Positions 33,548 to 43,843 of a stretch of 53,863 nucleotides of DNA are shown piece by piece. The stretch lies in contig NZIP01000027.1 in the NCBI GenBank assembly GCA_002691645.1, positions 29,569-83,431 on the forward strand. Reading direction: 5' to 3'. The DNA comes from Flavobacteriaceae bacterium (lineage in GTDB: Bacteria; Bacteroidota; Bacteroidia; Flavobacteriales; Flavobacteriaceae). Numbering within the stretch: position 1 is the first letter of the stretch; each line of letters begins with the position of its first letter. The notes below the pieces were generated by a model that had not been told where the DNA came from, did no database searches, and saw only the letters and a program-made list of their open reading frames with translations. The position numbers and the translations under genes are program-made.

Positions 33548-34723
33548 CTATTTATGACTCTCTAAAAAATTGTGAATACGATCAAGAGCTTCGGTCAACA
33601 ATTCTTCAGAGGTGGCAAAACTCAGTCTAATATTACCTTCTGCAGCCGAACCAAACCACTTTGGAAGACCGGGAACAACTGCCACTCTGGCTTTTTCAAG
33701 TAAATTTTCATGCAATTCTGTTGCGGTATAAGCAGTTTGAGTTATATCGGGAAATAAGACGTAGCAACCCTCTGGATGTTTACAACTAACCCCAGGCATT
33801 TCATTGAGCTTTTGGACCGCAAGATCTCTCATCTTATGCAAATGGGCGACGAAAGAGGACAACCAGTGTTGGGCGTCATTTAAGGCTGCTGTTGCGGCGA
33901 TTTGTCCCAAAACATTTGTTCCGTGTACAGTTGATTGATGTAATGAAGATTCAAATACTTGATTATAAATCATTTCGTTTGGACATAAGACACTCCCTAT
34001 TCGTAAACCTGCGAGTCCATAGGATTTACTGTAGCCCGTAACTGTAATAGTTTGATCAAATACATGTCCGATGTTCGCAAAGGCATTGAATGTATTTGGG
34101 TTAAAAATGATATCGCTCCAAATCTCATCTGATAGTACAATTATATCTTTATGCTTGGCCACTACTTCTGCGAGGGTCAATAATTCTTCACGTGTAAAGA
34201 CTTTACCCGTTGGGTTGAGAGGGTTACACAGACAAATCATTTTTGTTTTAGAATTGATCAGTGAAGACAATTCATTGAAATCAAAGGCATCGTTTTTTTG
34301 AGGTGTTTGGTACGCAATTGTTTTTGCGCTAACTTTTTCTGCCGAATATTTGAATAAAAAATCTACGGGATCAAAAATAATGACCTCATCTCCTGGTTTT
34401 AAGAGTGCTTTACAACAGAGATAGATACCAAACGCGGCACTATCAACAGGTAAAATACAATTTGAATCGTAGGCTACCTTATTCTTTATTTTATAGTCTC
34501 TTGCTACCGCATCTTTAAACTGAGGAAGACCTTCAGCAGGACCATAACTTAAATATCCACCGTCTATATATTCTTTGAGCGCTTTTTGAATTGGTGGTGC
34601 AACTGGAAAATCTGGATCAGCTGCCGTTAGCGGAATAACTCCCTTTGGCAGTGTTGCCCAACGCAAGTTATAAGCGCGGGTGGACAGTATGTCTATATCT
34701 ACATGATTTGAGTTGAACATCAT
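33548..34723 (-). CDS. PLP-dependent aminotransferase, class I/II
   Basis: 391 residues; two consecutive ATGs at 34723 and 34720 are both possible. It has the aspartate-aminotransferase fold: PLTAADPDFPVAPPIQKALKEYI, YLSYGPAEGLPQFKDAVARDY, VDSAAFGIYLCCKALLKPGDEVI, CLCNPLNPTGKVFTREEL with the conserved NPxNPTG, and VLSDEIWSDIIF. The PLP lysine lies in GYSKSYGLAGLRIGSV near residue 234, and the substrate-carboxylate arginine in GNIRLSFAT. Sequence style is close to aspartate aminotransferase and PatB/MalY-like enzymes; the specific substrate cannot be told. It forms the right border of the island behind glmS. Confidence 0.88.
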   Translation of the reverse strand: MMFNSNHVDIDILSTRAYNLRWATLPKGVIPLTAADPDFPVAPPIQKALKEYIDGGYLSYGPAEGLPQFKDAVARDYKIKNKVAYDSNCILPVDSAAFGIYLCCKALLKPGDEVIIFDPVDFLFKYSAEKVSAKTIAYQTPQKNDAFDFNELSSLINSKTKMICLCNPLNPTGKVFTREELLTLAEVVAKHKDIIVLSDEIWSDIIFNPNTFNAFANIGHVFDQTITVTGYSKSYGLAGLRIGSVLCPNEMIYNQVFESSLHQSTVHGTNVLGQIAATAALNDAQHWLSSFVAHLHKMRDLAVQKLNEMPGVSCKHPEGCYVLFPDITQTAYTATELHENLLEKARVAVVPGLPKWFGSAAEGNIRLSFATSEELLTEALDRIHNFLESHK

Positions 34724-35054
34724 TCAAGAATTAGTTCAAAAATAGTGTATTGATGCTTTCTACAGATTTTTATAAAAATTATGAAATTTGATTAATTTAA
34801 AATCAATCCTTTTTTATTGAATCTAATCTGAATTTTCTCACTTGAATAAATTGATTTTTAAATTTTGTTTAGCATTGTATTTTTCTAAACACAATTGATT
34901 TTTATCTTTCAGAAAATGAGTGAATTGCGTAAATAATTTCAGAAAATCGAAAATACTTGTCGCGACATCGTTATATACTTTATTACTAAGGATTTTTTAT
35001 ATTTTTACCTCTTCTTAACTTCTAAAATGTAACATAGCATTAATTTGTGAATCA
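34724..35054. other. 331-bp AT-rich intergenic region with short direct repeats
   Basis: No gene is seen. AATTGATTTTTA occurs at 34849-34860 and 34893-34904, and TTTCAGAAAAT at 34907-34917 and 34937-34947. This region must hold the divergent promoters of the aminotransferase and crtW genes; a full TAnnTTTG box was not found close to crtW. The repeats could be regulator sites for pigment synthesis, which is speculative. Confidence 0.45.
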
Positions 35055-35762
35055 ATGCAGTATGAAAAGTATACATATAAGGGACTGGTTATTGCCTTAG
35101 TTATCATTTTTTTGTGGTCGATATCCTTATATTTTTTTATGGGTATTGAAATTGTTTGGACAAATCCTTTAATGTATTTGTTCGTGGCAATTCAAACTCA
35201 TTTGTACACAGGCTTATTTATCACAACGCATGATTCCATTCATGGGGTGGTTGCCCCAAGTCATCCAAGAATAAATCGATTTATAGGTATTCTAACTGCG
35301 ACTCTTTTTTTATTTAATCCTTATCACGTCTTAGAAAAAAAACATCATGAACATCATAAGCATGTAAATACAAATGATGACCCCGATGTGCATCAAGGAC
35401 CTTTTTTTGTATGGCTTTTCAAGTTTATGATGCAATACATTAAATGGTATCAACTATTAGCGGCATCGATTACGTATAACTTACTCAAACCGTATTTTCC
35501 CGCTGAAAATTTAATGCTCTTTTGGATGTTGCCTTCTTTTCTGAGTACTCTACAACTTTTTGTTTTTGGCACTTATTTACCGCATCGGGGTGATCACCAA
35601 CACACAACGCAGTCTAGAAGTCAAAATAAAAATCATTTGCTTGCTTTCTTCAGTTGTTATTTTTTTGGATACCATCATGAACATCACGCTTTTCCGCACT
35701 TGCCGTGGTGGATGTTACCACAGGCTAAGGAGATTGTAGTTTCAAAAACACAGTCTTTATAA
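35055..35762 (+). CDS. crtW: CrtW-type beta-carotene 4-ketolase
   Basis: 235 residues. It is an integral-membrane di-iron oxygenase of the fatty-acid hydroxylase/desaturase fold that oxidises beta-ionone rings at C4, giving canthaxanthin- or astaxanthin-type pigments. The histidine boxes are HDSIH (59-63), HHEHH (97-101) and HHEHH (207-211). CrtW-specific stretches include THDSIHGVVAPSHPRIN, DDPDVHQGPFFVW, GTYLPHRGD and YHHEHHAFPHLPWWMLP. Four hydrophobic helices are visible. No other carotenoid genes are in the window. A beta-carotene hydroxylase (CrtZ) is shorter and lacks the YLPHRGD segment, so CrtW is preferred. Confidence 0.88.
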   Translation: MQYEKYTYKGLVIALVIIFLWSISLYFFMGIEIVWTNPLMYLFVAIQTHLYTGLFITTHDSIHGVVAPSHPRINRFIGILTATLFLFNPYHVLEKKHHEHHKHVNTNDDPDVHQGPFFVWLFKFMMQYIKWYQLLAASITYNLLKPYFPAENLMLFWMLPSFLSTLQLFVFGTYLPHRGDHQHTTQSRSQNKNHLLAFFSCYFFGYHHEHHAFPHLPWWMLPQAKEIVVSKTQSL

Positions 35763-35877
35763 ACCTTTGCCGGATTCTTAAAGAATTATAATTTTTTTTA
35801 CGTTTTTGATTATATTTTTCAGTCTTGGTGAAAAAGTTTATTTTTACTTTCACTAATTGACTAAAATTAAGTACGCG

Positions 35878-38682
35878 ATGATGAAACATTTTTTTACTTT
35901 ATTAATTATTATGTCCAGTAGTTTGGCTATAGCCCAAACCACTGTTCAAGGAACTGTTGTTGACACAGATGGTCAACCAATCCCAAATGCCAACGTTGTA
36001 ATGGTGGGGAAAGCACAGGGAGCAGTTGCTGATTTTGATGGAAAATTCAGTTTTACAACAAGCCTGAGTGCTCCATTTACACTGAAAGCAAGTAGTTTAG
36101 GTTATTCTGCTGCAACAGTAACGGTAAACAACGTAGGTGGTATTACTATTGTAATGTCAGAAAATACAACATCTTTAGACGAGATTGTAATTTCTGCTTC
36201 AAGAACACCTGAACGTATTTTTGAATCACCAGTATCGGTAGAGCGTTTTGGACTCAAACAAATTCAAAATGCTTCTTCAGAATCTTTTTATAGTTCTTTG
36301 CAGAATTTAAAAGGTGTAGACATTAACACGAACTCGTTGACATTCCAATCTATTAATACAAGAGGTTTTTCAACTTTTTCTAACACTAGATTCCTACAAC
36401 TTGTAGATGGTATGGATAATACTGCTCCTGGTTTGAATTTCGTATTAGGTAACCTTGTGGGGATGTCTGAATTAGACGTTGAAAGTGTAGAAATTCTTCC
36501 GGGTGCATCTTCAGCACTGTATGGAGCAGGCGCATTCAATGGTATCTTATTCATGAGATCTAAGAGCCCCTTTACTTCTGAAGGAGTAAGTGCTTATGTA
36601 AAGCGTGGTATTACCACTCAAGAGGCTGCCGGAACAAACGATTACTACGATTGGGGAGTTCGTTTTGCTAAAAAGTTTAGCGACAAACTTGCGATTAAAG
36701 CAAACATCTCTGTTTTAAAAGGTGAAGACTGGCATGCTAATAGTACTCAAGACGTTTCTAGAGGTGCTACTGCAGGTTCAAACAGAGCGAATAATCTCGC
36801 TTATGACGGTTTAAATGTTTATGGAGATGAGGTTGCTACCTCTTTAGATTTTGACTTAATCGCTCAAGGAGTGGGTATTCCAATTCCAGCTGGGACATTA
36901 GGAGCTGCTACTGTTTCTAGAACAGGTTATGATGAAAGAGATTTAGCTGATTACAATGCTGAATCGATAAAGAGAGACTTTGCAGTTCACTACAAACCTT
37001 TTGGAGATGATTTAGAGTTAATCTATAACTACAGAAAAGGAACAGGGACGACTATTTATCAAGGATCTAACCGTTATGCAGTTTCTGGGTTCGCCATGAC
37101 ACAGCAGAAGTTTGAAATTAAAAATGACAACTTCTTTGTGAGAGCTTACATTACAGCTGAAGATTCTGGAGACGCTTACGATACTCGTTTTGCGGGAATC
37201 AACATCAATAGAAGATGGAAGAGTGATGCTGACTGGTTTACACAATACGCACAAACATTTATTGGAGCGAGTTTACAAGGGTTACTTTCTGGAGGATTAT
37301 TACCTAATGTTCCAGAGGCTCAAGCGCACGCTTTAGCTAGACAAGTTGCAGATACAGGAAGATTAATTCCTGGAACTGAAGCTTTTGGGCAAGCATTTAA
37401 TGCCGTTAAGCAAGACGGAAACTTTAATTCAGGTGCTCGCTTTATTGATAACACTAAGTTTAGACACGTAAACGGTAATTACAATTTAGCACACTTAATT
37501 GATGACTGGGCTGACATCCAAGTTGGGGGTTCTTATCGTCAATACGAATTGAACTCTAATGGTACTATTTTTACCGATAGTGACGGGCCAATCAAGTACA
37601 ACGAGTATGGAGCTTATGTTCAGTTGCAAAAGTCAATGGCAGACGATCGTTTGAAATTAACTACTTCTGCGCGATACGATAAGAATGAATTCTTTGATGG
37701 TTTTGTTTCGCCAAGATTTTCATTGGCATATACTGCTGGAGAAAATCGTAACCACAACCTAAGAGTATCTGCTCAAACAGGTTTTAGAAATCCAACTACT
37801 CAAGATTTATTTATTGGGTTAGATGTAGGTCAAGCCATCCTAGTTGGAGGTGCACCTGACAACTTAGATCGAGATATAAGAACGTTCAGTACATCTGCTG
37901 GAGCTCAAGCGCTTGGTTTACCTTCTCAAGTACAGGTTTCTGGTCGTGCAGCTTATGAAAACTCATTTTCTCTTAGCTCTGTTTTAGCTGGTGCTCCACA
38001 AAAAGTAGACACTGAACTAATTCAGCCTGAAGAAATTGAGGCTTTCGAAGTAGGATATCGAGGAAATTTTGGAGCAGTATCTTTGGATATTAGTGCATAC
38101 TGGAACAGCTACTCTAATTTTGTTGCAGGACAAACTAAAGTAGTTCCATTATACGGTAGAGCCTTCTCTGGGGCTCCTTCTTCGCAAGAAGAACTTTTAG
38201 CTGGTGCAGCACTTCAAAATGGAGATTACAAAGTTTATCAAGCTTATTCAAATACAGATTTACCAGTTAAATCATATGGAGTTGTTGCAGGATTAGATGC
38301 TCGTTTAGGAGGATTCGATCTTGGATTTAGCTATACCTTCAATGAACTTGATTTTGATGAAGTAGGTAACGATTTCCGTGTAGGATTTAACACTGCACGT
38401 AATCGCATCAAAATGTCTTTAGGTCATGATGAGATTGTAAAAAATGTAGGATTCCAATTAAATTATCGTCAATCAGATGCTTACTCTTGGCAAGCTTCTT
38501 TTGCTGATGGAGAAATTCCTGCATACAGTGTCTTAGACGCATCTGTAAGATATAATTTACCAGCGATCAACTCTGTTTTCAAAATCGGTGGATCAAATGT
38601 TTCGGGTGAAGAATACATCAATGCAATTGGTTCTGGTGCAATCGGATCAATTTATTACGCATCATTCAACATCAATTTCTAA
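35878..38682 (+). CDS. TonB-dependent receptor with carboxypeptidase-regulatory-like domain
   Basis: 934 residues from ATG 35878; an upstream in-frame TTG is not used because the signal peptide MMKHFFTLLIIMSSSLAIAQ starts here. Residues about 21-105 form the regulatory-like beta domain (TVQGTVVDTDGQPIPNANVVM, FDGKFSFTTS). A TonB-box-like TTSLDEIVISASRTPER follows, then the plug (SFYSSLQNLKGVDINT, NTRGFSTFSNTRFLQLVDGMD, VEILPGASSALYGAGAFNGILFM), and the barrel ending YYASFNINF. The PGASSALYGAGAFNG motif is typical of Bacteroidota receptors. No SusD-like partner follows, so it is not a classical polysaccharide locus; the substrate is unknown. A strong terminator lies downstream. Confidence 0.9.
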   Translation: MMKHFFTLLIIMSSSLAIAQTTVQGTVVDTDGQPIPNANVVMVGKAQGAVADFDGKFSFTTSLSAPFTLKASSLGYSAATVTVNNVGGITIVMSENTTSLDEIVISASRTPERIFESPVSVERFGLKQIQNASSESFYSSLQNLKGVDINTNSLTFQSINTRGFSTFSNTRFLQLVDGMDNTAPGLNFVLGNLVGMSELDVESVEILPGASSALYGAGAFNGILFMRSKSPFTSEGVSAYVKRGITTQEAAGTNDYYDWGVRFAKKFSDKLAIKANISVLKGEDWHANSTQDVSRGATAGSNRANNLAYDGLNVYGDEVATSLDFDLIAQGVGIPIPAGTLGAATVSRTGYDERDLADYNAESIKRDFAVHYKPFGDDLELIYNYRKGTGTTIYQGSNRYAVSGFAMTQQKFEIKNDNFFVRAYITAEDSGDAYDTRFAGININRRWKSDADWFTQYAQTFIGASLQGLLSGGLLPNVPEAQAHALARQVADTGRLIPGTEAFGQAFNAVKQDGNFNSGARFIDNTKFRHVNGNYNLAHLIDDWADIQVGGSYRQYELNSNGTIFTDSDGPIKYNEYGAYVQLQKSMADDRLKLTTSARYDKNEFFDGFVSPRFSLAYTAGENRNHNLRVSAQTGFRNPTTQDLFIGLDVGQAILVGGAPDNLDRDIRTFSTSAGAQALGLPSQVQVSGRAAYENSFSLSSVLAGAPQKVDTELIQPEEIEAFEVGYRGNFGAVSLDISAYWNSYSNFVAGQTKVVPLYGRAFSGAPSSQEELLAGAALQNGDYKVYQAYSNTDLPVKSYGVVAGLDARLGGFDLGFSYTFNELDFDEVGNDFRVGFNTARNRIKMSLGHDEIVKNVGFQLNYRQSDAYSWQASFADGEIPAYSVLDASVRYNLPAINSVFKIGGSNVSGEEYINAIGSGAIGSIYYASFNINF

Positions 38683-38702
38683 TTGAGTTATATTTAAAAT
38701 AT

Positions 38703-38729
38703 AAAGGCGTCCTCAGGGACGCCTTTTTT
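38703..38729 (+). terminator. Strong intrinsic terminator after the TonB receptor gene
   Basis: A perfect 10-bp stem AAAGGCGTCC (38703-38712) and GGACGCCTTT (38717-38726) with a 4-nt TCAG loop runs into T6. It separates the receptor gene from the atpDC promoter. Confidence 0.88.
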
Positions 38730-38767
38730 GTTTGATAAATGTTTTTTTTCAATCGCAAACATTAGTT

Positions 38768-38775
38768 TATATTTG
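38768..38775 (+). promoter_or_regulatory. Candidate -7 promoter box for atpD
   Basis: TATATTTG matches TAnnTTTG exactly, 46 bp before the atpD ATG and after the terminator at 38703-38729. The -33 position is a T-run rather than a clear TTTG. Confidence 0.6.
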
Positions 38776-38815
38776 CAGCCGAAAAGCAACCTATTGTTGT
38801 GTTATTTAAAACTAA

Positions 38816-40330
<1,515 letters not shown>

Positions 40331-40345
40331 TAAACAAATTTAGAG

Positions 40346-40624
40346 ATGTATTTAGAGATTGTTTCTCCAGAAGCTACACTTTATTCAGGCGATGTTGAGT
40401 CTGTAAGCGTCCCAGGTGTGGACGGGCAGTTTCAAATGTTAGAAAATCACGCCTCGATTGTTTCGCTTTTAAAAGACGGTGAATTGAGAATCAAAGGGAA
40501 TCTCAATATCGACGAGCAATACCAATCTAAATTTAGCACCAATCAAAACGGGGACTATTGTTTAGAAGTTTTGAGCGGTACTGTAGAATTCAAAAACAAC
40601 AAACTTATCGTATTGATTGACTAA
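40346..40624 (+). CDS. atpC: F1F0 ATP synthase subunit epsilon (short form)
   Basis: 92 residues, containing only the N-terminal beta-sandwich: MYLEIVSPEATLYSGDVESVSVPGVDGQFQMLENHASIVSLLKDGELRI. The C-terminal helical hairpin, which in many bacteria inhibits ATP hydrolysis, is absent; this short form is usual for the phylum. It starts 15 bp after atpD and ends 17 bp before bioF, so the biotin genes may be read from the same transcript. Confidence 0.95.
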   Translation: MYLEIVSPEATLYSGDVESVSVPGVDGQFQMLENHASIVSLLKDGELRIKGNLNIDEQYQSKFSTNQNGDYCLEVLSGTVEFKNNKLIVLID

Positions 40625-40641
40625 ATTTTAATCGGTAATGC

Positions 40642-41766
40642 ATGAATGATTTACCATTAGAATTAATTCAGTCTTTAAACCATAAAAAAGAAAACCACGC
40701 TTTTCGAAGTTTAAAAACCTTCGAGGGCGTGGATTTTTTTTCTAATGACTATTTGGGTTTTGCAAGAGAAGCGGTAATTCACGAGAAAGCACTAGAACAT
40801 TTTCAATCTTTTTCAAATAATCTAAATGGTTCTACAGGTTCGAGATTGCTTAGCGGCAACCACCTGGCCTATGAACAACTCGAGCAAACCCTTTGTGAAA
40901 CCTTTGAAGTCGAAGCAGCTCTGGTATACAATTCCGGATTTTCGGCGAATATAGGATGGATCTCTGCCATACTTCAAAAGAATGACCTTGTTTTATACGA
41001 TGCACTTTGTCACGCTAGTATTAGGGACGGTTTAAAAATGAGTCCAGCGAAGTCGTATAAGTTTAGACACAATGACCTTTCAGATTTAAGAAATAAATAC
41101 GAACAGTTAAAGGGGTGTAAGAATATTTATCTAATTACTGAATCTGTCTTTTCTGTGGATGGTGATTTGGCTCCCCTTGACGAATTGAAAGCCTTTTGCG
41201 ATGCCAATGAAATAAGAATGATTGTCGATTGCGCTCATTCTTCAGGTATTTATTCACACGACTACAAACAGTATTTTTTAAGTATTGTGACCTTTGGAAA
41301 ATCCTATGGAGTGCATGGAGCGAGTTTATTATGCCGCCAAAAGACTAAAGATTATTTAATCAATCATAGCCGATCTCTAATTTATACTACGGCCTTAGAT
41401 CCTTTTAGTGTTTTAAAAATAAAGGCCGCCATTGAATTAAGTCGTTCGGAGAAGGCAGCAATACTTCGATCTAAACTGTTAAATGGTATTTCTTATTTTC
41501 TGAAGACCGCAGAAGAACTGAATTTGATGCCTAATCTATTGAAAAGCACTTCTGCAATTCAAGGTATAAAATGCAAGGATAATGCTCAAGCCATCGATTT
41601 ACAAAATCACTTGCAACAACATAAATTTGCCTTAGCAGCAATTCGATATCCAACCGTAGCTAAAGGTGAGGAGCGCATTCGAGTAGTGTTACACGCCATT
41701 AATACTGAGGATGAAATTAAGCGCCTTTTAGAAACCATCCATTCTTATTTTCAATCACAAGCATGA
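40642..41766 (+). CDS. bioF: 8-amino-7-oxononanoate synthase
   Basis: 374 residues. It condenses pimeloyl thioester with L-alanine in biotin synthesis. Alpha-oxoamine synthase features: FFSNDYLGFAREAV, NGSTGSRLLSGNHLAYEQLE, FNSGFSANIGWISAIL-like YNSGFSANIGWISAILQ, DALCHASIRDGLKMS, ESVFSVDGDLAPLDEL, VDCAHSSGIY, and the PLP lysine Lys220 in FGKSYGVHGAS. Its TGA stop overlaps the bioD ATG by four bases. It follows atpC closely. Confidence 0.95.
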   Translation: MNDLPLELIQSLNHKKENHAFRSLKTFEGVDFFSNDYLGFAREAVIHEKALEHFQSFSNNLNGSTGSRLLSGNHLAYEQLEQTLCETFEVEAALVYNSGFSANIGWISAILQKNDLVLYDALCHASIRDGLKMSPAKSYKFRHNDLSDLRNKYEQLKGCKNIYLITESVFSVDGDLAPLDELKAFCDANEIRMIVDCAHSSGIYSHDYKQYFLSIVTFGKSYGVHGASLLCRQKTKDYLINHSRSLIYTTALDPFSVLKIKAAIELSRSEKAAILRSKLLNGISYFLKTAEELNLMPNLLKSTSAIQGIKCKDNAQAIDLQNHLQQHKFALAAIRYPTVAKGEERIRVVLHAINTEDEIKRLLETIHSYFQSQA

Positions 41767-42383
41767 GCACGCATTATTTTATTACTGGAATATCTACTGA
41801 GGTTGGAAAAACAATCTGTTCAGCTGTAATTACTGAAGCGCTTGAAGCGGATTATTTTAAACCAGTGCAAGCCGGTGATTTGGATTACGGAGATCGAGAT
41901 AAAATCAGAGATTTAATCACCAATACTAAGTCTATGATTTATACTCCTTCATACGAATTGAAGTACCCTATGAGTCCTCATGCAGCTGCGGCTCGCTCTG
42001 GTGTTGAGATAGATATTGAACAAATCATTCGACCAAAAACCACAAATCGTTTAGTGATTGAAGGGGCAGGAGGACTTTTAGTACCACTAAATCAAAAAGA
42101 AACTATCGCTGATTTAATAGAGGCGAGCGACAAGGTCATTTTAGTTTCAAGGCATTATTTGGGCAGTATCAATCACAGTTTACTCAGCATTCAATATTTG
42201 AATTCCAAAGGAATTAGGCCTTACATTCTTTTTAACGGAGACGAAAACCCTGAAACAGAATCTATAATTCTCAAAATGGGTAATGTACATCTACTGGGTC
42301 GAATGCCCGAGTTAAAAGTAATCGATCAGCAGCAGATTAAAAGAGCGGCAGACGCCTTGAAAGCGTCTTTAATCGAGCTCTAA
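41763..42383 (+). CDS. bioD: ATP-dependent dethiobiotin synthetase
   Basis: 206 residues. It closes the ureido ring of dethiobiotin. The P-loop-like GISTEVGKTICSAVITEAL lies at residues 8-26; YFKPVQAGD and IEGAGGLLVPLN are typical of BioD, and KGIRPYILFNGDENPE supplies the nucleotide-specificity region. It starts within the bioF stop (ATGA) and its last 15 bp overlap the opposing glycosyltransferase-like gene, which interrupts the biotin genes. Confidence 0.95.
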   Translation: MSTHYFITGISTEVGKTICSAVITEALEADYFKPVQAGDLDYGDRDKIRDLITNTKSMIYTPSYELKYPMSPHAAAARSGVEIDIEQIIRPKTTNRLVIEGAGGLLVPLNQKETIADLIEASDKVILVSRHYLGSINHSLLSIQYLNSKGIRPYILFNGDENPETESIILKMGNVHLLGRMPELKVIDQQQIKRAADALKASLIEL

Positions 42384-43814
42384 ACGCTGCAATATTACGG
42401 CTTTATCAATGTGGTGAATAGGACGGTAGAAGCGATTCAAATAGTCTTGTATTTGCTGGTTTTCACGATCAAAATTCTTTCCTAATATTTTATTTTTTGA
42501 CTTCACTACAATGCTTGGACGCACAACTTCAAAGAGGTGTTTTATTTCTTCTAAAGGATTGGATTTGATACTTGGTATAAAGGGATATAATTCTTCACGA
42601 GCTATGTTTGAAGGATGCGTCGCTATCATAGTCGGAGGGTTTTGATTTTGAAACCAATAACCGATGTGAAAATCTAAATAAAATACAGATTCTTGATCGA
42701 GCTTTTGTTCTTTTAAATAGTTGGGAACAGCCACTCCTTCGCCGTTGTACCATGAATCGTTTTGCTTTTGATGTGCCCAAAGCGCTTTGTATTCTTTGTA
42801 GCTTTCTACGGGGAGTAATAGAAAGAGTAGAAGTGCTGCTCGAACACTTTTTTTGGTTTCAAACTGTGGCCATTTGAACTTTGATTGCACTAGGAATAAC
42901 AAAAAGAGTGGATACCATTGCAATAGATAGTGATCATTGATTTTACCCAGTTTAATAAAAGAAAAAAGAACCCCAATATTAAGGGCGAGTAAACCTATAT
43001 TTCTCCTGTTGAGTTCATACTTGTTTTTTAAGAGGATAAAGAGATAAATACCACCTATAGGAAGAATGTATAGCAAGGTTTTGAGCTGTGTTATAATGTT
43101 GACATCAGCATAGGCTAAAGGGGCTAAAATCATGGCGCTGTACAAGGAGCTGAGATTGTCTGATTGCCAGTAGGGGAAAACGCAAATCCCAATGGGAATC
43201 AATAAGCCTAAAAACGACTTGTAAAGTGGAGAAAAGGATTTATTCTTTATGGCGAAGTACAGTTCTGTGAGAGCGAATAAGAAAAGGGCATAGACGTAAT
43301 TGCTTTTAAATAATAAAGCGCTGAAAAGTATAAATCCTGCTAAGACATAATATCTCTTTTCATGGTAAAAAAACCATCCTAAAAGCAAAGAAAAAACGGC
43401 TAAATGCTCACTCATCACACCTTGTACTGCTCCAAATAATGAGAGTAAATAACAGCAGAAAGTGGCTGCAAAAAGAGATTGATTTTTTGAGCGAAAACTT
43501 TTGCTTTGGGTGTAGAATATGTAGGCAGTCAACCCTACCACGATCATACCTACAGCTCTGATGAGTATCAAGCTTTTTCCGAACAGTTGAATCAGGAGCG
43601 CAAAAAAACCAAATACAAATAGAGGCTTTAAATCCCATAAAGAGGTAAAGGGTAGCTGACCATCGACCCAGCTTTGCCCCATGATTATAAAAGTACTTTC
43701 ATCTTTATCAATATAATCCCTGAAAAAAAAAGGAGCTCTTAAAAAAAAGCTGATTAAAATGAGAATTGTTAAAACACGTAAGGAAGCCCTAGAAGTCTTT
43801 GGAAGAATACTCAT
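42369..43814 (-). CDS. GT39-like polytopic membrane glycosyltransferase
   Basis: 481 residues from ATG 43814; a TTG 21 bp upstream is also in frame. About ten membrane helices are visible. The first luminal loop has RDYIDKDESTFIIMGQSWVDGQLPFTSLWDLKP, the acidic DxDE-like motif of PMT/ArnT-type (GT-C) transferases that use lipid-linked sugars. The C-terminal third is soluble (FYLDFHIGYWFQNQNPP, IVVKSKNKILGKNF). It probably transfers sugar in the periplasm to a lipid or protein; acceptor unknown. It sits on the opposite strand within the biotin locus, 29 bp from bioA, with no apparent functional link. Confidence 0.75.
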   Translation of the reverse strand: MSILPKTSRASLRVLTILILISFFLRAPFFFRDYIDKDESTFIIMGQSWVDGQLPFTSLWDLKPLFVFGFFALLIQLFGKSLILIRAVGMIVVGLTAYIFYTQSKSFRSKNQSLFAATFCCYLLSLFGAVQGVMSEHLAVFSLLLGWFFYHEKRYYVLAGFILFSALLFKSNYVYALFLFALTELYFAIKNKSFSPLYKSFLGLLIPIGICVFPYWQSDNLSSLYSAMILAPLAYADVNIITQLKTLLYILPIGGIYLFILLKNKYELNRRNIGLLALNIGVLFSFIKLGKINDHYLLQWYPLFLLFLVQSKFKWPQFETKKSVRAALLLFLLLPVESYKEYKALWAHQKQNDSWYNGEGVAVPNYLKEQKLDQESVFYLDFHIGYWFQNQNPPTMIATHPSNIAREELYPFIPSIKSNPLEEIKHLFEVVRPSIVVKSKNKILGKNFDRENQQIQDYLNRFYRPIHHIDKAVILQRLELD

Positions 43815-43843
43815 CTTTGCAAGATAAAAATTCAAGCGTAAAA

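Noticed and set aside
33528-33560. tRNA T-arm-like sequence (GGATTTGAATCGC) before the aminotransferase gene
   Set aside because: No matching acceptor, D or anticodon arms could be drawn around it.
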